Source: Polynucleobacter sp. AP-Sving-400A-A2 (GTDB lineage Bacteria; Pseudomonadota; Gammaproteobacteria; Burkholderiales; Burkholderiaceae). Taken from it: a DNA stretch of 64,000 nucleotides. The notes below the pieces were generated by a model. The model was not told where the DNA came from. It saw only the letters and a list, made by a program, of their open reading frames with translations, and did no database searches. Shown here piece by piece: positions 37,172-44,837 of this stretch (position 1 is its first letter; each line of letters begins with the position of its first letter). The translations under genes were made by a program, and so were the position numbers. Location of the stretch: assembly GCF_018688155.1 (NCBI RefSeq), contig NZ_CP061312.1:620001-684000 (forward strand). The letters run 5' to 3'.

Positions 37172-37423
37172 ATGGCAAATATTAAAAATGGATCAGATGC
37201 TTCTATCAAGATTGCATCTGCGAAAGATTTAGGCCTATTTATTCAGCAATTTCGCTCATCTCAAAAAATTACTCAGGCTGATATTTCTGGGATGGCCAAT
37301 ACGGGCAATCGTTTTATTGTTGAGCTTGAAAATGGCAAAGAGACCGTTCAATTCAAAAAAGTTCTCGATGTCTTAGATACCCTTGGATTGGAGATGATCA
37401 TCCAAAGAAAGGGCGGTAACTAA
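37172..37423 (+). CDS. hipB: HipB-like XRE-family antitoxin/repressor
   Basis: An 83-residue helix-turn-helix protein. The XRE domain spans about residues 14-70 (LGLFIQQFRSSQKITQADIS, GMANTGNRFIVELENGKETVQFKKVLDVLDTLGL). ATG 37172 has GGAG 6 bases upstream; an upstream TTG at 37160 is rejected. It overlaps hipA by one base (TAATG) and is preceded by two palindromic boxes. It should bind HipA and repress the operon. Confidence 0.9.
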   Translation: MANIKNGSDASIKIASAKDLGLFIQQFRSSQKITQADISGMANTGNRFIVELENGKETVQFKKVLDVLDTLGLEMIIQRKGGN

Positions 37424-38721
37424 TGGCCAATGTCAAGAAGCTTGATGTATATCGAGGCACTGATCTAGTAGGTCAACTGCTTGATGAGCCAGAGCTTCAA
37501 TTTATTTACGCTCATTCTTACTTGGGTGGTCAAGGCAAATCTATTGCACCTGCGCTACGTATTTCTGAAAAAGAATTGAGTGGCCCCCCAGTGGAGGCCT
37601 ATTTTGAAAACCTTCTTCCGGAGGCGAGTATTCGCGAGTTATTAAAGCTGAAGTATCAAGTGACAAGTACCTTTGGCTTACTTAGCGTGATCGGTGGCGA
37701 TACTGCAAGCGACTTAATGATATTGCCAGAAAGTGAGAGGCCGATTAAGCCAGAGTATCAGGCAATCAACTGGGATGAAGTAGCTTTAGGTTTTAAATCA
37801 TCTTCAGGCACGATTCAAATAGCCCAGCAAGAAAAGGGTATGCGCATCTCACTAGCAGGCGCTCAAAGGAAGCTGGGAATTCTGATGGATGAGCAAGGCA
37901 ATATCTCTTTGCCATTAGGTAGTTCACCATCAAGCTATATTGTTAAACCTGATATCGCTGGAATAGAAGGGATCTGGGCATCTGCCATTAATGAAACTTT
38001 TGTGATGAAGTTGGCTAAACAACTGGGTTTAGATGCTGCGCCAGTGCTGTATCAGCCTACTGCGAAGTCTTGCATTATTAAGCGATACGATCGTATTACG
38101 AATAAAGTAGTAGGTATACAAAAAATTCATCAGATGGACCTTTGTCAGCTTGATCTAAAACCTTCGACAGTAAAGTATGAAACTGATGGAGGTCCTAGCT
38201 TGCTGAGGTGCTATGAACTGTTAAAAGAGAGCGGAGTGCCTGCATCGGATTTCAAGCGTTTTTTGCAATGGATCTTTTTTAATTTGTTTGTTGGTAATAA
38301 CGATAGTCACGCTAAAAATTTATCAGTTTATTTTCCGCCTGGCCTGGGTGCGCGACTCACTCCTTTCTACGATCTTCTATCTACCTCTATCTATCCAGGC
38401 TTATCGAATCAATTCGCCTTCAAAATTGGAGGGGAAAATAGACCCTCTCATATTGGAAAGGCTGAGCTTTGCTTAATGGCAAATGAACTTGGCTTTAAAG
38501 AGCAGTATGTTTTGAAAATTGGCCAAGAACTATCTGAAGCCCTACGGGTGAAGATTGAAGTTATTGCAGCAGAAATGAACTCAGTTGCCTCGGTAGGTGC
38601 TGAGAAAACGATGGTAGAAAGATTGAGCCAGCATATTGCTAGTAACACTAGTCAACTGCAAAAGCGATTTTTCTCCCGGCCCCCCAAGATAGAAATGAGT
38701 CTTATAAAAACTCTAAAATGA
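37423..38721 (+). CDS. hipA: HipA-family Ser/Thr kinase toxin
   Basis: A 432-residue HipA with full-length N-terminal subdomain (couple_hipA, residues 1-105) and kinase core. The P-loop-like RISLAGAQRK is at 141-150, with Ser143 at the place of the E. coli autophosphorylated Ser150. The catalytic NDSHAKN contains Asp294, and the metal-binding FYDLLS contains Asp317. In E. coli HipA phosphorylates glutamyl-tRNA synthetase and causes persistence; other HipA proteins use other targets. All motifs are intact, so it is probably active when released from HipB. Confidence 0.93.
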   Translation: MANVKKLDVYRGTDLVGQLLDEPELQFIYAHSYLGGQGKSIAPALRISEKELSGPPVEAYFENLLPEASIRELLKLKYQVTSTFGLLSVIGGDTASDLMILPESERPIKPEYQAINWDEVALGFKSSSGTIQIAQQEKGMRISLAGAQRKLGILMDEQGNISLPLGSSPSSYIVKPDIAGIEGIWASAINETFVMKLAKQLGLDAAPVLYQPTAKSCIIKRYDRITNKVVGIQKIHQMDLCQLDLKPSTVKYETDGGPSLLRCYELLKESGVPASDFKRFLQWIFFNLFVGNNDSHAKNLSVYFPPGLGARLTPFYDLLSTSIYPGLSNQFAFKIGGENRPSHIGKAELCLMANELGFKEQYVLKIGQELSEALRVKIEVIAAEMNSVASVGAEKTMVERLSQHIASNTSQLQKRFFSRPPKIEMSLIKTLK

Positions 38722-38749
38722 TGAGTAATCAATTATTAAAAAAGTTTCT

Positions 38750-39832
38750 GTGAAAAATAAGCAAAACAAACGATTAGCTGTTGCTCCAATGATGGAGTGG
38801 ACTGATCGTCATTGCCGTTCTTTTCATCGCTCGCTGACTAAAGAGGCTGTGCTGTATACCGAGATGGTAACTACTGGCGCCCTTATTCATGGGGATGTGC
38901 CACGCCATTTGGATTATTCACAGGATCAACACCCAGTCGTATTGCAGTTGGGTGGCTCTGAGCCATCTGATTTGGCTAAAGCTGCAGAGTTGGCGCAGCA
39001 GTGGGGCTACGATGAGATTGATCTCAATTGCGGTTGTCCTTCTGAACGCGTGCAACGTGGTGCTTTTGGCGCTTGCCTGATGGCCGAGCCACAACTGGTT
39101 GCCGATTGTGTCAAAGCCATGAAGTCAGCTGTCGATATCCCGATCACAGTCAAGCATCGCTTGGGATTGGACTCGATGGATGCCGCTAACTCTGAAAAAG
39201 ATTATCAATTTGCCCTGAACTTCATATTGGCTGTAGCAGATGCGGGTGCTAGTCAGGTCACCATCCATGCCCGTAATGCAGTGCTCAAAGGTTTATCCCC
39301 CAAAGAGAATCGTAGTAAACCGCCACTTCGTTATGAGGTCGCTGCAAAGCTTCGTCTAGATGCACGTAAACAATTTCCGGATCTCAAAGTCCTGCTCAAT
39401 GGCGGCCTAGAAAGCAATGAGCAAATCGCTGGCCATTGGGATGATTTTGATGGCTTTATGGTGGGTAGGGCGGCCTATCATTTTCCGGCTATGTTGTTAG
39501 GCTGGGATGACTTAATTAATACTGATGGAGAGGCTGCTGGATATCTTTTTAGCGAAACAGAGTGGCATCGCATTCAGATTGCATTGGTGAAGCAGGTGCA
39601 GGCTTGGTTTGATGAGTGCCAATCTAAAGGAAAACTGTTTTATATCGGCGCCTTTACAAGACATATTCTTGGCCTAGCCCATGGCAGAGCGGGGTCACGC
39701 TATTGGCGCCAGCGCCTTTCTGATCACCATGCCTTGGCTAAGGTTCAAAGTAAGGCTGCCATTTTGGATTTCTTTATCGATGCTAGCCTTACCCTAGGGG
39801 ATTGGGCCGCTTTTGAGTTCGAGGGCTCTTAA
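38750..39832 (+). CDS. dusA: tRNA-dihydrouridine synthase A
   Basis: A 360-residue DusA, an FMN enzyme that reduces U20/U20a in the tRNA D-loop. LAVAPMMEWTDRHCRSFHR opens the TIM barrel; the catalytic Cys lies in NCGCPSERVQRGAFGACLM; ITVKHRLGLD and HARNAVLKGLSPKENR are typical of DusA rather than DusB or DusC. The start is GTG 38750, the only suitable codon before the conserved part. It is followed by the tRNA-His promoter. Confidence 0.95.
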   Translation: MKNKQNKRLAVAPMMEWTDRHCRSFHRSLTKEAVLYTEMVTTGALIHGDVPRHLDYSQDQHPVVLQLGGSEPSDLAKAAELAQQWGYDEIDLNCGCPSERVQRGAFGACLMAEPQLVADCVKAMKSAVDIPITVKHRLGLDSMDAANSEKDYQFALNFILAVADAGASQVTIHARNAVLKGLSPKENRSKPPLRYEVAAKLRLDARKQFPDLKVLLNGGLESNEQIAGHWDDFDGFMVGRAAYHFPAMLLGWDDLINTDGEAAGYLFSETEWHRIQIALVKQVQAWFDECQSKGKLFYIGAFTRHILGLAHGRAGSRYWRQRLSDHHALAKVQSKAAILDFFIDASLTLGDWAAFEFEGS

Positions 39833-39851
39833 ATCTTATAACTAGGGCTTT

Positions 39852-39881
39852 TTGACAGGGTTTTAGCCCAAAAGCTATAAT
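39852..39881 (+). promoter_or_regulatory. Promoter of tRNA-His
   Basis: Consensus TTGACA (39852-39857), 18-base spacer and consensus TATAAT (39876-39881); transcription would begin near 39888. GGGCT (39846-39850) and AGCCC (39865-39869) flank the -35 and could also form a weak hairpin for dusA. Confidence 0.85.
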
Positions 39882-39894
39882 CTAAGTCTTCAGT

Positions 39895-39971
39895 GGCGGA
39901 CGTAGCTCAGTTGGTAGAGTCCCAGATTGTGATTCTGGTTGTCGCGGGTTCGAGCCCCGTCGTTCGCCCCA
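39895..39971 (+). tRNA. tRNA-His (GTG)
   Basis: Acceptor GCGGACG (39896-39902) pairs with CGTTCGC (39961-39967). The extra G-1 at 39895 stands opposite discriminator C, the identity mark of tRNA-His. The anticodon loop TTGTGAT sits in a CCAGA/TCTGG stem, the T-arm is GCGGG-TTCGAGC-CCCGT, and CCA is encoded (39969-39971). Its own promoter and terminator flank it. Confidence 0.96.
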
Positions 39972-39990
39972 CCGAATATTGCATTATCCT

Positions 39991-40020
39991 AAGGCTCCCT
40001 ATTCGGAGCCTTTTCTTTTT
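39991..40020 (+). terminator. Intrinsic terminator of tRNA-His
   Basis: AAGGCTCC (39991-39998) pairs with GGAGCCTT (40005-40012) across a 6-base loop, followed by a T-rich run. It lies 20 bases beyond the tRNA and 13 bases before the next gene, whose transcription must depend on read-through or a promoter within this space. Confidence 0.88.
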
Positions 40021-40032
40021 GAGACTTTATTC

Positions 40033-40818
40033 ATGAAAAAATTCGATATTCTCCCAATCCTATTTGGTTTTTTGCTATCAGTCATTGCACTGTATTTCAT
40101 GTTGAGGCCATCAACTGCTACTAGCGCACCTTCATCGACTATTCCTGTGGTTAAAGTTGGCAATATTGCTTGGGATCAAACTGAGATGACCATTGCGGAT
40201 ATGAAAGCGTTTGCGACGGCTACAGGCTTTGTGAGCCAGGCTGAGAAAAACGGCGGCGGGCTCAATTACGAATCTGGCTTTGTTAAGAAACTCGGTTGGA
40301 CTTGGAAAACCCCATACGGTGTTCCTGCAAAAGATGCGGAGCCAGCAGTGCATCTCAATCAATCTGAGGCTGCATCTGCCTGTCGTTATTTTGGCAAGCG
40401 TCTACCTACTGAGGCTGAGTGGATTTCTGCGGCATTTGAAGAACAACGATCTAACCCACCTACAGGCTTTGTCAAGGGTGAGCGTTATACATATCCCGGC
40501 GGTAGCACGCCTGCGGTTTCTCATTGCCTCAGTGGCTGTGGTGACTACAAAGGTGTGGCTCCAACAGGTGCCTTAAACCGAGGTACTGGTCATGTCCCCG
40601 TAGGCACTACGAAGCCCGGCGTCAATGGCATCTTTGACATGGGTGGTAACGTATGGGAGTGGACTGCTACTGAGCGTAATGGCGGCTTCATTACTCGTGG
40701 CGCTTCTTGGTGGTATGGCCCTGAGAGGCAAAAAGAATCTGATGTGGAATCTAAGCCGGCAGATATTGGGGTGGTTTACATTGGATTTCGGTGTGTAGCT
40801 GATCCCGTGAAACAATAA
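40033..40818 (+). CDS. FGE-sulfatase-fold (SUMF1-like) membrane-anchored protein
   Basis: About 261 residues from ATG 40033. One N-terminal membrane segment (residues 5-25, ILPILFGFLLSVIALYF) places the rest in the periplasm. The body has formylglycine-generating-enzyme fold marks: EPAVHLNQSEAASACRYFGKRLPTEAEW, NGIFDMGGNVWEWT, GASWW and YIGFRCVAD. FGE needs two active cysteines near the C-terminus; only the one in GFRCV remains, so true FGE activity on sulfatases is unlikely and no sulfatase is nearby. Similar proteins act as accessory or binding factors. Followed closely by the helicase gene. Confidence 0.82.
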   Translation: MKKFDILPILFGFLLSVIALYFMLRPSTATSAPSSTIPVVKVGNIAWDQTEMTIADMKAFATATGFVSQAEKNGGGLNYESGFVKKLGWTWKTPYGVPAKDAEPAVHLNQSEAASACRYFGKRLPTEAEWISAAFEEQRSNPPTGFVKGERYTYPGGSTPAVSHCLSGCGDYKGVAPTGALNRGTGHVPVGTTKPGVNGIFDMGGNVWEWTATERNGGFITRGASWWYGPERQKESDVESKPADIGVVYIGFRCVADPVKQ

Positions 40819-40821
40819 GGA

Positions 40822-42147
40822 ATGACCGCACCCGTAATTGATCCATCCGCTATTGAAATCACCCCTGAATACCAAGAGGTAATTGACGCTATTGAGCGTC
40901 ACGATCCTTATATCTTTGTCAGCGGTAAGGCGGGCACCGGTAAGACCACTTTAATTGGCTATTTACGTGAGCATATTCATGGCAACGTAGTTGTGGTGGC
41001 ACCAACTGGCGTAGCTGCATTGCAGGTAAAAGGTGTCACGATCCATTCCTTCTTTCGCTTACCACCGCGCTTAATCTTTCCTGAAGAAGATATTAAGCCT
41101 CTAAAAGATAAGCGACTGTACAAAGATATCCGCCTACTCATTATTGATGAGATCTCGATGGTGAGAGTGGATGTAGTCGATGCAATTGATTTATTCCTAC
41201 GCGCTAACGGACCCCAGAAGAGCGAGCCCTTCGGTGGCATACAGGTGATGTTTGTTGGGGACTTGTTTCAGTTGCCGCCGGTGGTATCTCAGGCGGATAT
41301 GCAAGTACTTTCGGAGCGCGGTTACGAAGGCCCTTATTTCTTCTGCGCTAATGCGTTACATCGCAAAGATGTCACCATGGTGGAACTATCCAAGATCTTC
41401 CGTCAAAAAGACGCGCACTTTGCCGGTCTACTTAATCAGATCCGTATCAATCAAGACATTGAAGAAGCACTGGATACCTTAAATACCGTCTGTTATGAAA
41501 CCAAAAAAGAAATTGATGAGCAAACCATCACGCTAACCACGACTAACGCCCGTGCAGATCAAATTAATGGCGCAGGGTTACGAGCACTTACAACTGATGC
41601 CAAAGTCTATATGGGTAATAGCACTGGTAAGTTCAATGTGGATGATCGCAATCTGCCATCACCCAATCAGCTCACTCTCAAGGTTGGTGCCAAGGTCATG
41701 TTCACGGCAACCGATAGCAATTTCCCTAAGCGCTGGGTGAACGGTACTATTGGCGTCGTTCGCGAACTACTACCTAACACCGTGAAGGTGATGGTGCAAA
41801 ACGGCCCCTACTCAAATACGGTTGAAGTCAAAGGACATCAGTGGGAATCCTATCGCTATGACCACGACATGATGTCTGGCAAGATTTCACCAAACATCAT
41901 TGGTACCTTTGTACAGATCCCGTTAATGCTAGCTTGGGCTGTCACTATTCATAAGAGTCAGGGCAAGACTCTAGATAAGATCAAAGTAGATTTATCTTCA
42001 GGAGCATTTGCATCAGGGCAAGTTTATGTCGCCTTGAGTCGCTGCACCTCCATCGAGGGCATTACCCTTGAGCGCCCTATACAACCCAAGGATGTCAGCT
42101 GCGACCAAGAGGTGAAGCGTTTCTATCTGAATTGCTTGCCTAGTTAA
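40822..42147 (+). CDS. PIF1-like superfamily 1B DNA helicase
   Basis: A 441-residue helicase. Walker A is GKAGTGKTT at residues 35-43, the Walker B is LLIIDEISMVRVDVVD, motif III is GDLFQLPPV, and the C-terminal part has the AVTIHKSQGKTLDKIKVDLS and YVALSRC motifs of RecD/PIF1 helicases. It would unwind DNA 5' to 3', possibly clearing G-quadruplexes or R-loops. It starts 3 bases after the FGE-fold gene with AAGGA too close to the ATG, suggesting coupling. Cellular role in this organism unknown. Confidence 0.88.
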   Translation: MTAPVIDPSAIEITPEYQEVIDAIERHDPYIFVSGKAGTGKTTLIGYLREHIHGNVVVVAPTGVAALQVKGVTIHSFFRLPPRLIFPEEDIKPLKDKRLYKDIRLLIIDEISMVRVDVVDAIDLFLRANGPQKSEPFGGIQVMFVGDLFQLPPVVSQADMQVLSERGYEGPYFFCANALHRKDVTMVELSKIFRQKDAHFAGLLNQIRINQDIEEALDTLNTVCYETKKEIDEQTITLTTTNARADQINGAGLRALTTDAKVYMGNSTGKFNVDDRNLPSPNQLTLKVGAKVMFTATDSNFPKRWVNGTIGVVRELLPNTVKVMVQNGPYSNTVEVKGHQWESYRYDHDMMSGKISPNIIGTFVQIPLMLAWAVTIHKSQGKTLDKIKVDLSSGAFASGQVYVALSRCTSIEGITLERPIQPKDVSCDQEVKRFYLNCLPS

Positions 42148-42488
42148 GCTGCTTTTGCCATCTTCTTGCTGCTTTTTTGTTTCTCGGCCCGCTGCTTTTC
42201 TAGTGCTTCACTGGCAATCAGCTTAAATTCACCTTCAACGAATCTTTTCAAGGCTTCGCGCATGAGAGGTTGATAGCCCATATCGTATTTAGCGCCCAAG
42301 AGCTTATAAGACTCAATCAAGTCCTGCTCCAGTCTGATGGAGATCATTTGTAGCCCTAGCGCTTCATCAATTTGAGCGCCGATTTTTTTATCAACTGCTC
42401 TTGCATGCTTTAGGTCGTTACCTAGCTCACCACTTTCCCAGGCCTCAGCGGAATTTTCTATTCTTACTTTCTTACTTTTTGCGATCAT
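42144..42488 (-). CDS. CopG-family (ribbon-helix-helix) antitoxin
   Basis: A 114-residue protein with an RHH-like segment MISIRLEQDLIESYKLLGAKYDMGYQPLMREALKRFV (about residues 48-84), written here only as its recognisable stretch from ISIRLEQDL to LMREALKRFV, and a charged Lys-rich C-terminus. Such proteins accompany a small toxin encoded just upstream, here 55 bases away on the same strand, which gives a toxin-first order. It overlaps the helicase stop by 4 bases. Antitoxin role is inferred from family resemblance and pairing. Confidence 0.75.
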   Translation of the reverse strand: MIAKSKKVRIENSAEAWESGELGNDLKHARAVDKKIGAQIDEALGLQMISIRLEQDLIESYKLLGAKYDMGYQPLMREALKRFVEGEFKLIASEALEKQRAEKQKSSKKMAKAA

Positions 42489-42543
42489 CTCTTTCCTCGC
42501 TCTTGAGTTTTAATATTTCGTCACTTTCATAGAAATGACATTT

Positions 42544-42837
42544 TTAGTAAAGTGTTGATATTGTATTGTATATACGGATTTCTGTTGAATTTGGAGGAAA
42601 TGCACTTTTTAAGTAAATTAGTCCATGATCAAATATAAAAACCACTTTTATCAGAATTCCTCGATCATTTTCTGAGATAAACCACTCTGTAGGCGGCTCT
42701 GTTTGATGCTCAAGTCTATCATCTATAAGGTAAGAGCGAACTCTATTAATAAAGCACTGTTCAACGTCTTGACGAGAAATCTGGTGTTTGAAGGTTAACT
42801 TTCCCTCAATTGCTGGGCTTATGACCAGATTTTTCAT
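42544..42837 (-). CDS. Small BrnT-like toxin (often annotated ADP-ribosyl hydrolase-like)
   Basis: A 97-residue protein of a family usually found beside CopG-type antitoxins. The recognisable marks are MKNLVISPAIEGKL at the start, an EQCFIN/DDRLEH stretch, PPTEWFISENDRG, and IKVVFI...LIYLKSAFPPN before the end, a pattern resembling BrnT-type RNase folds. I recall close relatives labelled ADP-ribosyl-(dinitrogen reductase) hydrolase, which is doubtful. AGAGGAAA stands before the ATG. Toxin role is inferred from size, fold type and partner. Confidence 0.65.
   Translation of the reverse strand: MKNLVISPAIEGKLTFKHQISRQDVEQCFINRVRSYLIDDRLEHQTEPPTEWFISENDRGILIKVVFIFDHGLIYLKSAFPPNSTEIRIYNTISTLY
42562..42581. 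repeat. 20-bp direct repeat copy A (end of toxin gene)
   Basis: TGTATTGTATATACGGATTT lies at the 3' end of the toxin gene, 74 bases before the antitoxin start. It matches copy B at 17 of 20 bases; the palindromic core GTATATAC is shared. Confidence 0.6.
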
Positions 42838-42849
42838 ACTTTTTTCCTC

Positions 42850-42869
42850 TGTATCGTATATACATATTT
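42850..42869. repeat. 20-bp direct repeat copy B (toxin promoter)
   Basis: TGTATCGTATATACATATTT lies 13 bases before the toxin start, overlapping the likely promoter. With copy A it suggests an RHH operator present both before toxin and before antitoxin. Confidence 0.6.
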
Positions 42870-43000
42870 TATCAAAAGGATGAGTTTAAAAAAGTGATTG
42901 GGTTTATTAACCCATGATTGAAAGAGTGAGATTCATTTAAATGGTATTCAACAGTAGCGCACCATTAAAATTTCTCGTAGCGCTACTCTGTTTTATCTAT

Positions 43001-43192
43001 ATGAAAAAAGATCTTACCGATCCCGATGAGCTCGCTGACTCTAAGAGCGGCATTTCAAGGACACTTACTTCAGAGAGGGTGGTGCCTAGAGTGGGCTGGA
43101 GCGAAAGCTCAAAGGCCATCGCCAGGGACGGCGATGACCATTTACGTTTGGGTAATTTCCCGAATCTAGAAGATCAAGAATTGGAGTGGTAA
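43001..43192 (+). pseudogene. Possible antitoxin remnant (MazE/AbrB-type tail)
   Basis: A 63-residue open frame from ATG 43001 (an ATG at 42941 in the same frame adds a hydrophobic stretch that does not fit a cytoplasmic protein). The C-terminal part, PRVGWSESSKAIARDGDD followed by an acidic end with EDQELEW, resembles the toxin-binding tail of MazE-type antitoxins, but no AbrB DNA-binding domain or toxin partner precedes or follows. No clear ribosome site. It may be a decayed or fused fragment. Low certainty. Confidence 0.35.
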
Positions 43193-43197
43193 GCTAT

Positions 43198-44787
43198 TTA
43201 AAAGCCCGCCGCCAATCCATCACGACGATGATCACTGCCAGCAATATAGGCTTCATTTGTTTGTTCGCCTAATAAGGCAATCGCTTGAGCGCTACCAAAG
43301 TCCAAGCTATTAGCTGGCATCACCGTCACTTCATGCCCCATCGCTTTTAGTCCTTCGACTACTGCAGTTGGCATAGACGTTTCAACAGTGAGCTTGCCCA
43401 CATCATCAATTCTCCAGCGGGGTGCATCTGAGCAGGCCTGTGGATTGAGGTATTCATCGACAAAGCGCATCACAAATTGAAGATGTCCCTGTGGCTGCAT
43501 ATTGCCACCCATCACACCAAATGCCATTGCTGGCTGACTGCCTTTGGTGAGGAATGCGGGGATGATCGTGTGGAAAGGACGTTTACCAGGCGCAACTTGA
43601 TTGGGATGACCATCTACTAAGCTAAAGCTCATGCCGCGGTTATGAAAGGCAATACCACCAGGAGCAACCACGCCAGAGCCAAAGCCTTTGAAGTTCGACT
43701 GAATATAAGAAATCATCATGCCGTTCTCATCCGCAGCGCACAGGTAAACCGTGCCACCAGCATGTGGATCTCCAGCGCCATAGCTACCCGCTTGATTGTG
43801 ATTAATCAGTGCAGCACGGCTAGCCAAATAGTCTCCATCTAGTAGGGCACTTGTTGGCACTTTCATGTTGCTGGCATCGGATACATGAGCATAGGCATCA
43901 GCAAAAGCCATGCGCATGGCTTCCACTTGCAGATGAATGCGTTTCGCAGAGTTAGCTGGGTATTGTTTTGCATTAGCCCCTTGCAAAATGCCGAGCGCCA
44001 TCTGCGCCACAATGCCCGAGCCATTGGGAGGAATCTCATGCAAGGTGTAATCGCCATAATCAAACGCCAAGGGCTCAACCCAGTTAGTTTGATTAGCAGC
44101 AAAATCTGCCATGGTGAAACAGCCACCGGTACTTTGAGCAAAGTCGACCATACTTTGGGCTAACTGACCGGTGTAAAAAGATTCACCCTCAGTGTTGGCG
44201 ATCTCACGCAAGGTATTGGCTTGAGCAGGATAGCGCCAGATTTGGCCAGCAGCAGGCGCCTTGCCATCAATCAAAAAGGATGCACTAAAACCAGGCTCAT
44301 TCTTCAGAATGGGAATTGCTTCGCGCCATTGACGGGCAATGACCGGTGAAACTGGAAAGCCATTTTCAGCATAGTCAATCGCACGTTTAAAGAGTTGTGC
44401 AAAAGGCAGCTTGCCAAATTTGCGAGATAACTCAATCCAACCCGAAACCATGCCAGGTACAGTCACAGTATTCCAGCCAATTAAATCCATTGCTGTTTTG
44501 CCAGAAAAATACTCTGGTGTCCAAGCGGCTGGGGCACGACCAGAGGCATTCATACCATGGAGTTTTTTACCATCCCAAATCAATGCAAAGCCATCACCAC
44601 CAAGGCCATTCATGGTTGGTTCAACCACGGTGAGTGTGATCGCAGTAGCTAAGGCTGCATCAACCGCATTGCCGCCATGTTGTAAAGCCTCAATACCTGC
44701 CTGCGTTGCCAATGGCTGTGAACTAGCAACTGCATTTTTAGCAAGGACTGGGGCACGGCCGCCACCAAAGGGAGGGGAAATTAACAT
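43198..44787 (-). CDS. ggt: Gamma-glutamyltransferase family, no signal peptide
   Basis: A 529-residue Ntn-hydrolase. The precursor should cut itself before Thr346 in HAGGTVYLCAADENG, whose threonine becomes the nucleophile of the small subunit. GGDGFALIWDGKK and the FGSGVVAPGGIAFHNRG loop are family marks. E. coli Ggt is exported, but this protein starts MLISPPFGGG, so it is probably cytoplasmic, as in YwrD-like members. The likely role is glutathione or gamma-glutamyl compound hydrolysis. Next to a Bug receptor gene on the same strand. Confidence 0.9.
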   Translation of the reverse strand: MLISPPFGGGRAPVLAKNAVASSQPLATQAGIEALQHGGNAVDAALATAITLTVVEPTMNGLGGDGFALIWDGKKLHGMNASGRAPAAWTPEYFSGKTAMDLIGWNTVTVPGMVSGWIELSRKFGKLPFAQLFKRAIDYAENGFPVSPVIARQWREAIPILKNEPGFSASFLIDGKAPAAGQIWRYPAQANTLREIANTEGESFYTGQLAQSMVDFAQSTGGCFTMADFAANQTNWVEPLAFDYGDYTLHEIPPNGSGIVAQMALGILQGANAKQYPANSAKRIHLQVEAMRMAFADAYAHVSDASNMKVPTSALLDGDYLASRAALINHNQAGSYGAGDPHAGGTVYLCAADENGMMISYIQSNFKGFGSGVVAPGGIAFHNRGMSFSLVDGHPNQVAPGKRPFHTIIPAFLTKGSQPAMAFGVMGGNMQPQGHLQFVMRFVDEYLNPQACSDAPRWRIDDVGKLTVETSMPTAVVEGLKAMGHEVTVMPANSLDFGSAQAIALLGEQTNEAYIAGSDHRRDGLAAGF

Positions 44788-44837
44788 GGATCTAATCGAT
44801 TCTATTTAAAGGTGTGCAAGCTTGGGTGTATTAGCTA

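Noticed and set aside
39895..39971. tRNA-His as attachment site of a genomic island
   Set aside because: No integrase and no repeat of the tRNA 3' end was found on either side in the window.
44411..44809. Plus-strand open frame of 132 codons inside ggt
   Set aside because: Antisense to conserved gamma-glutamyltransferase sequence; no ribosome site or family match.
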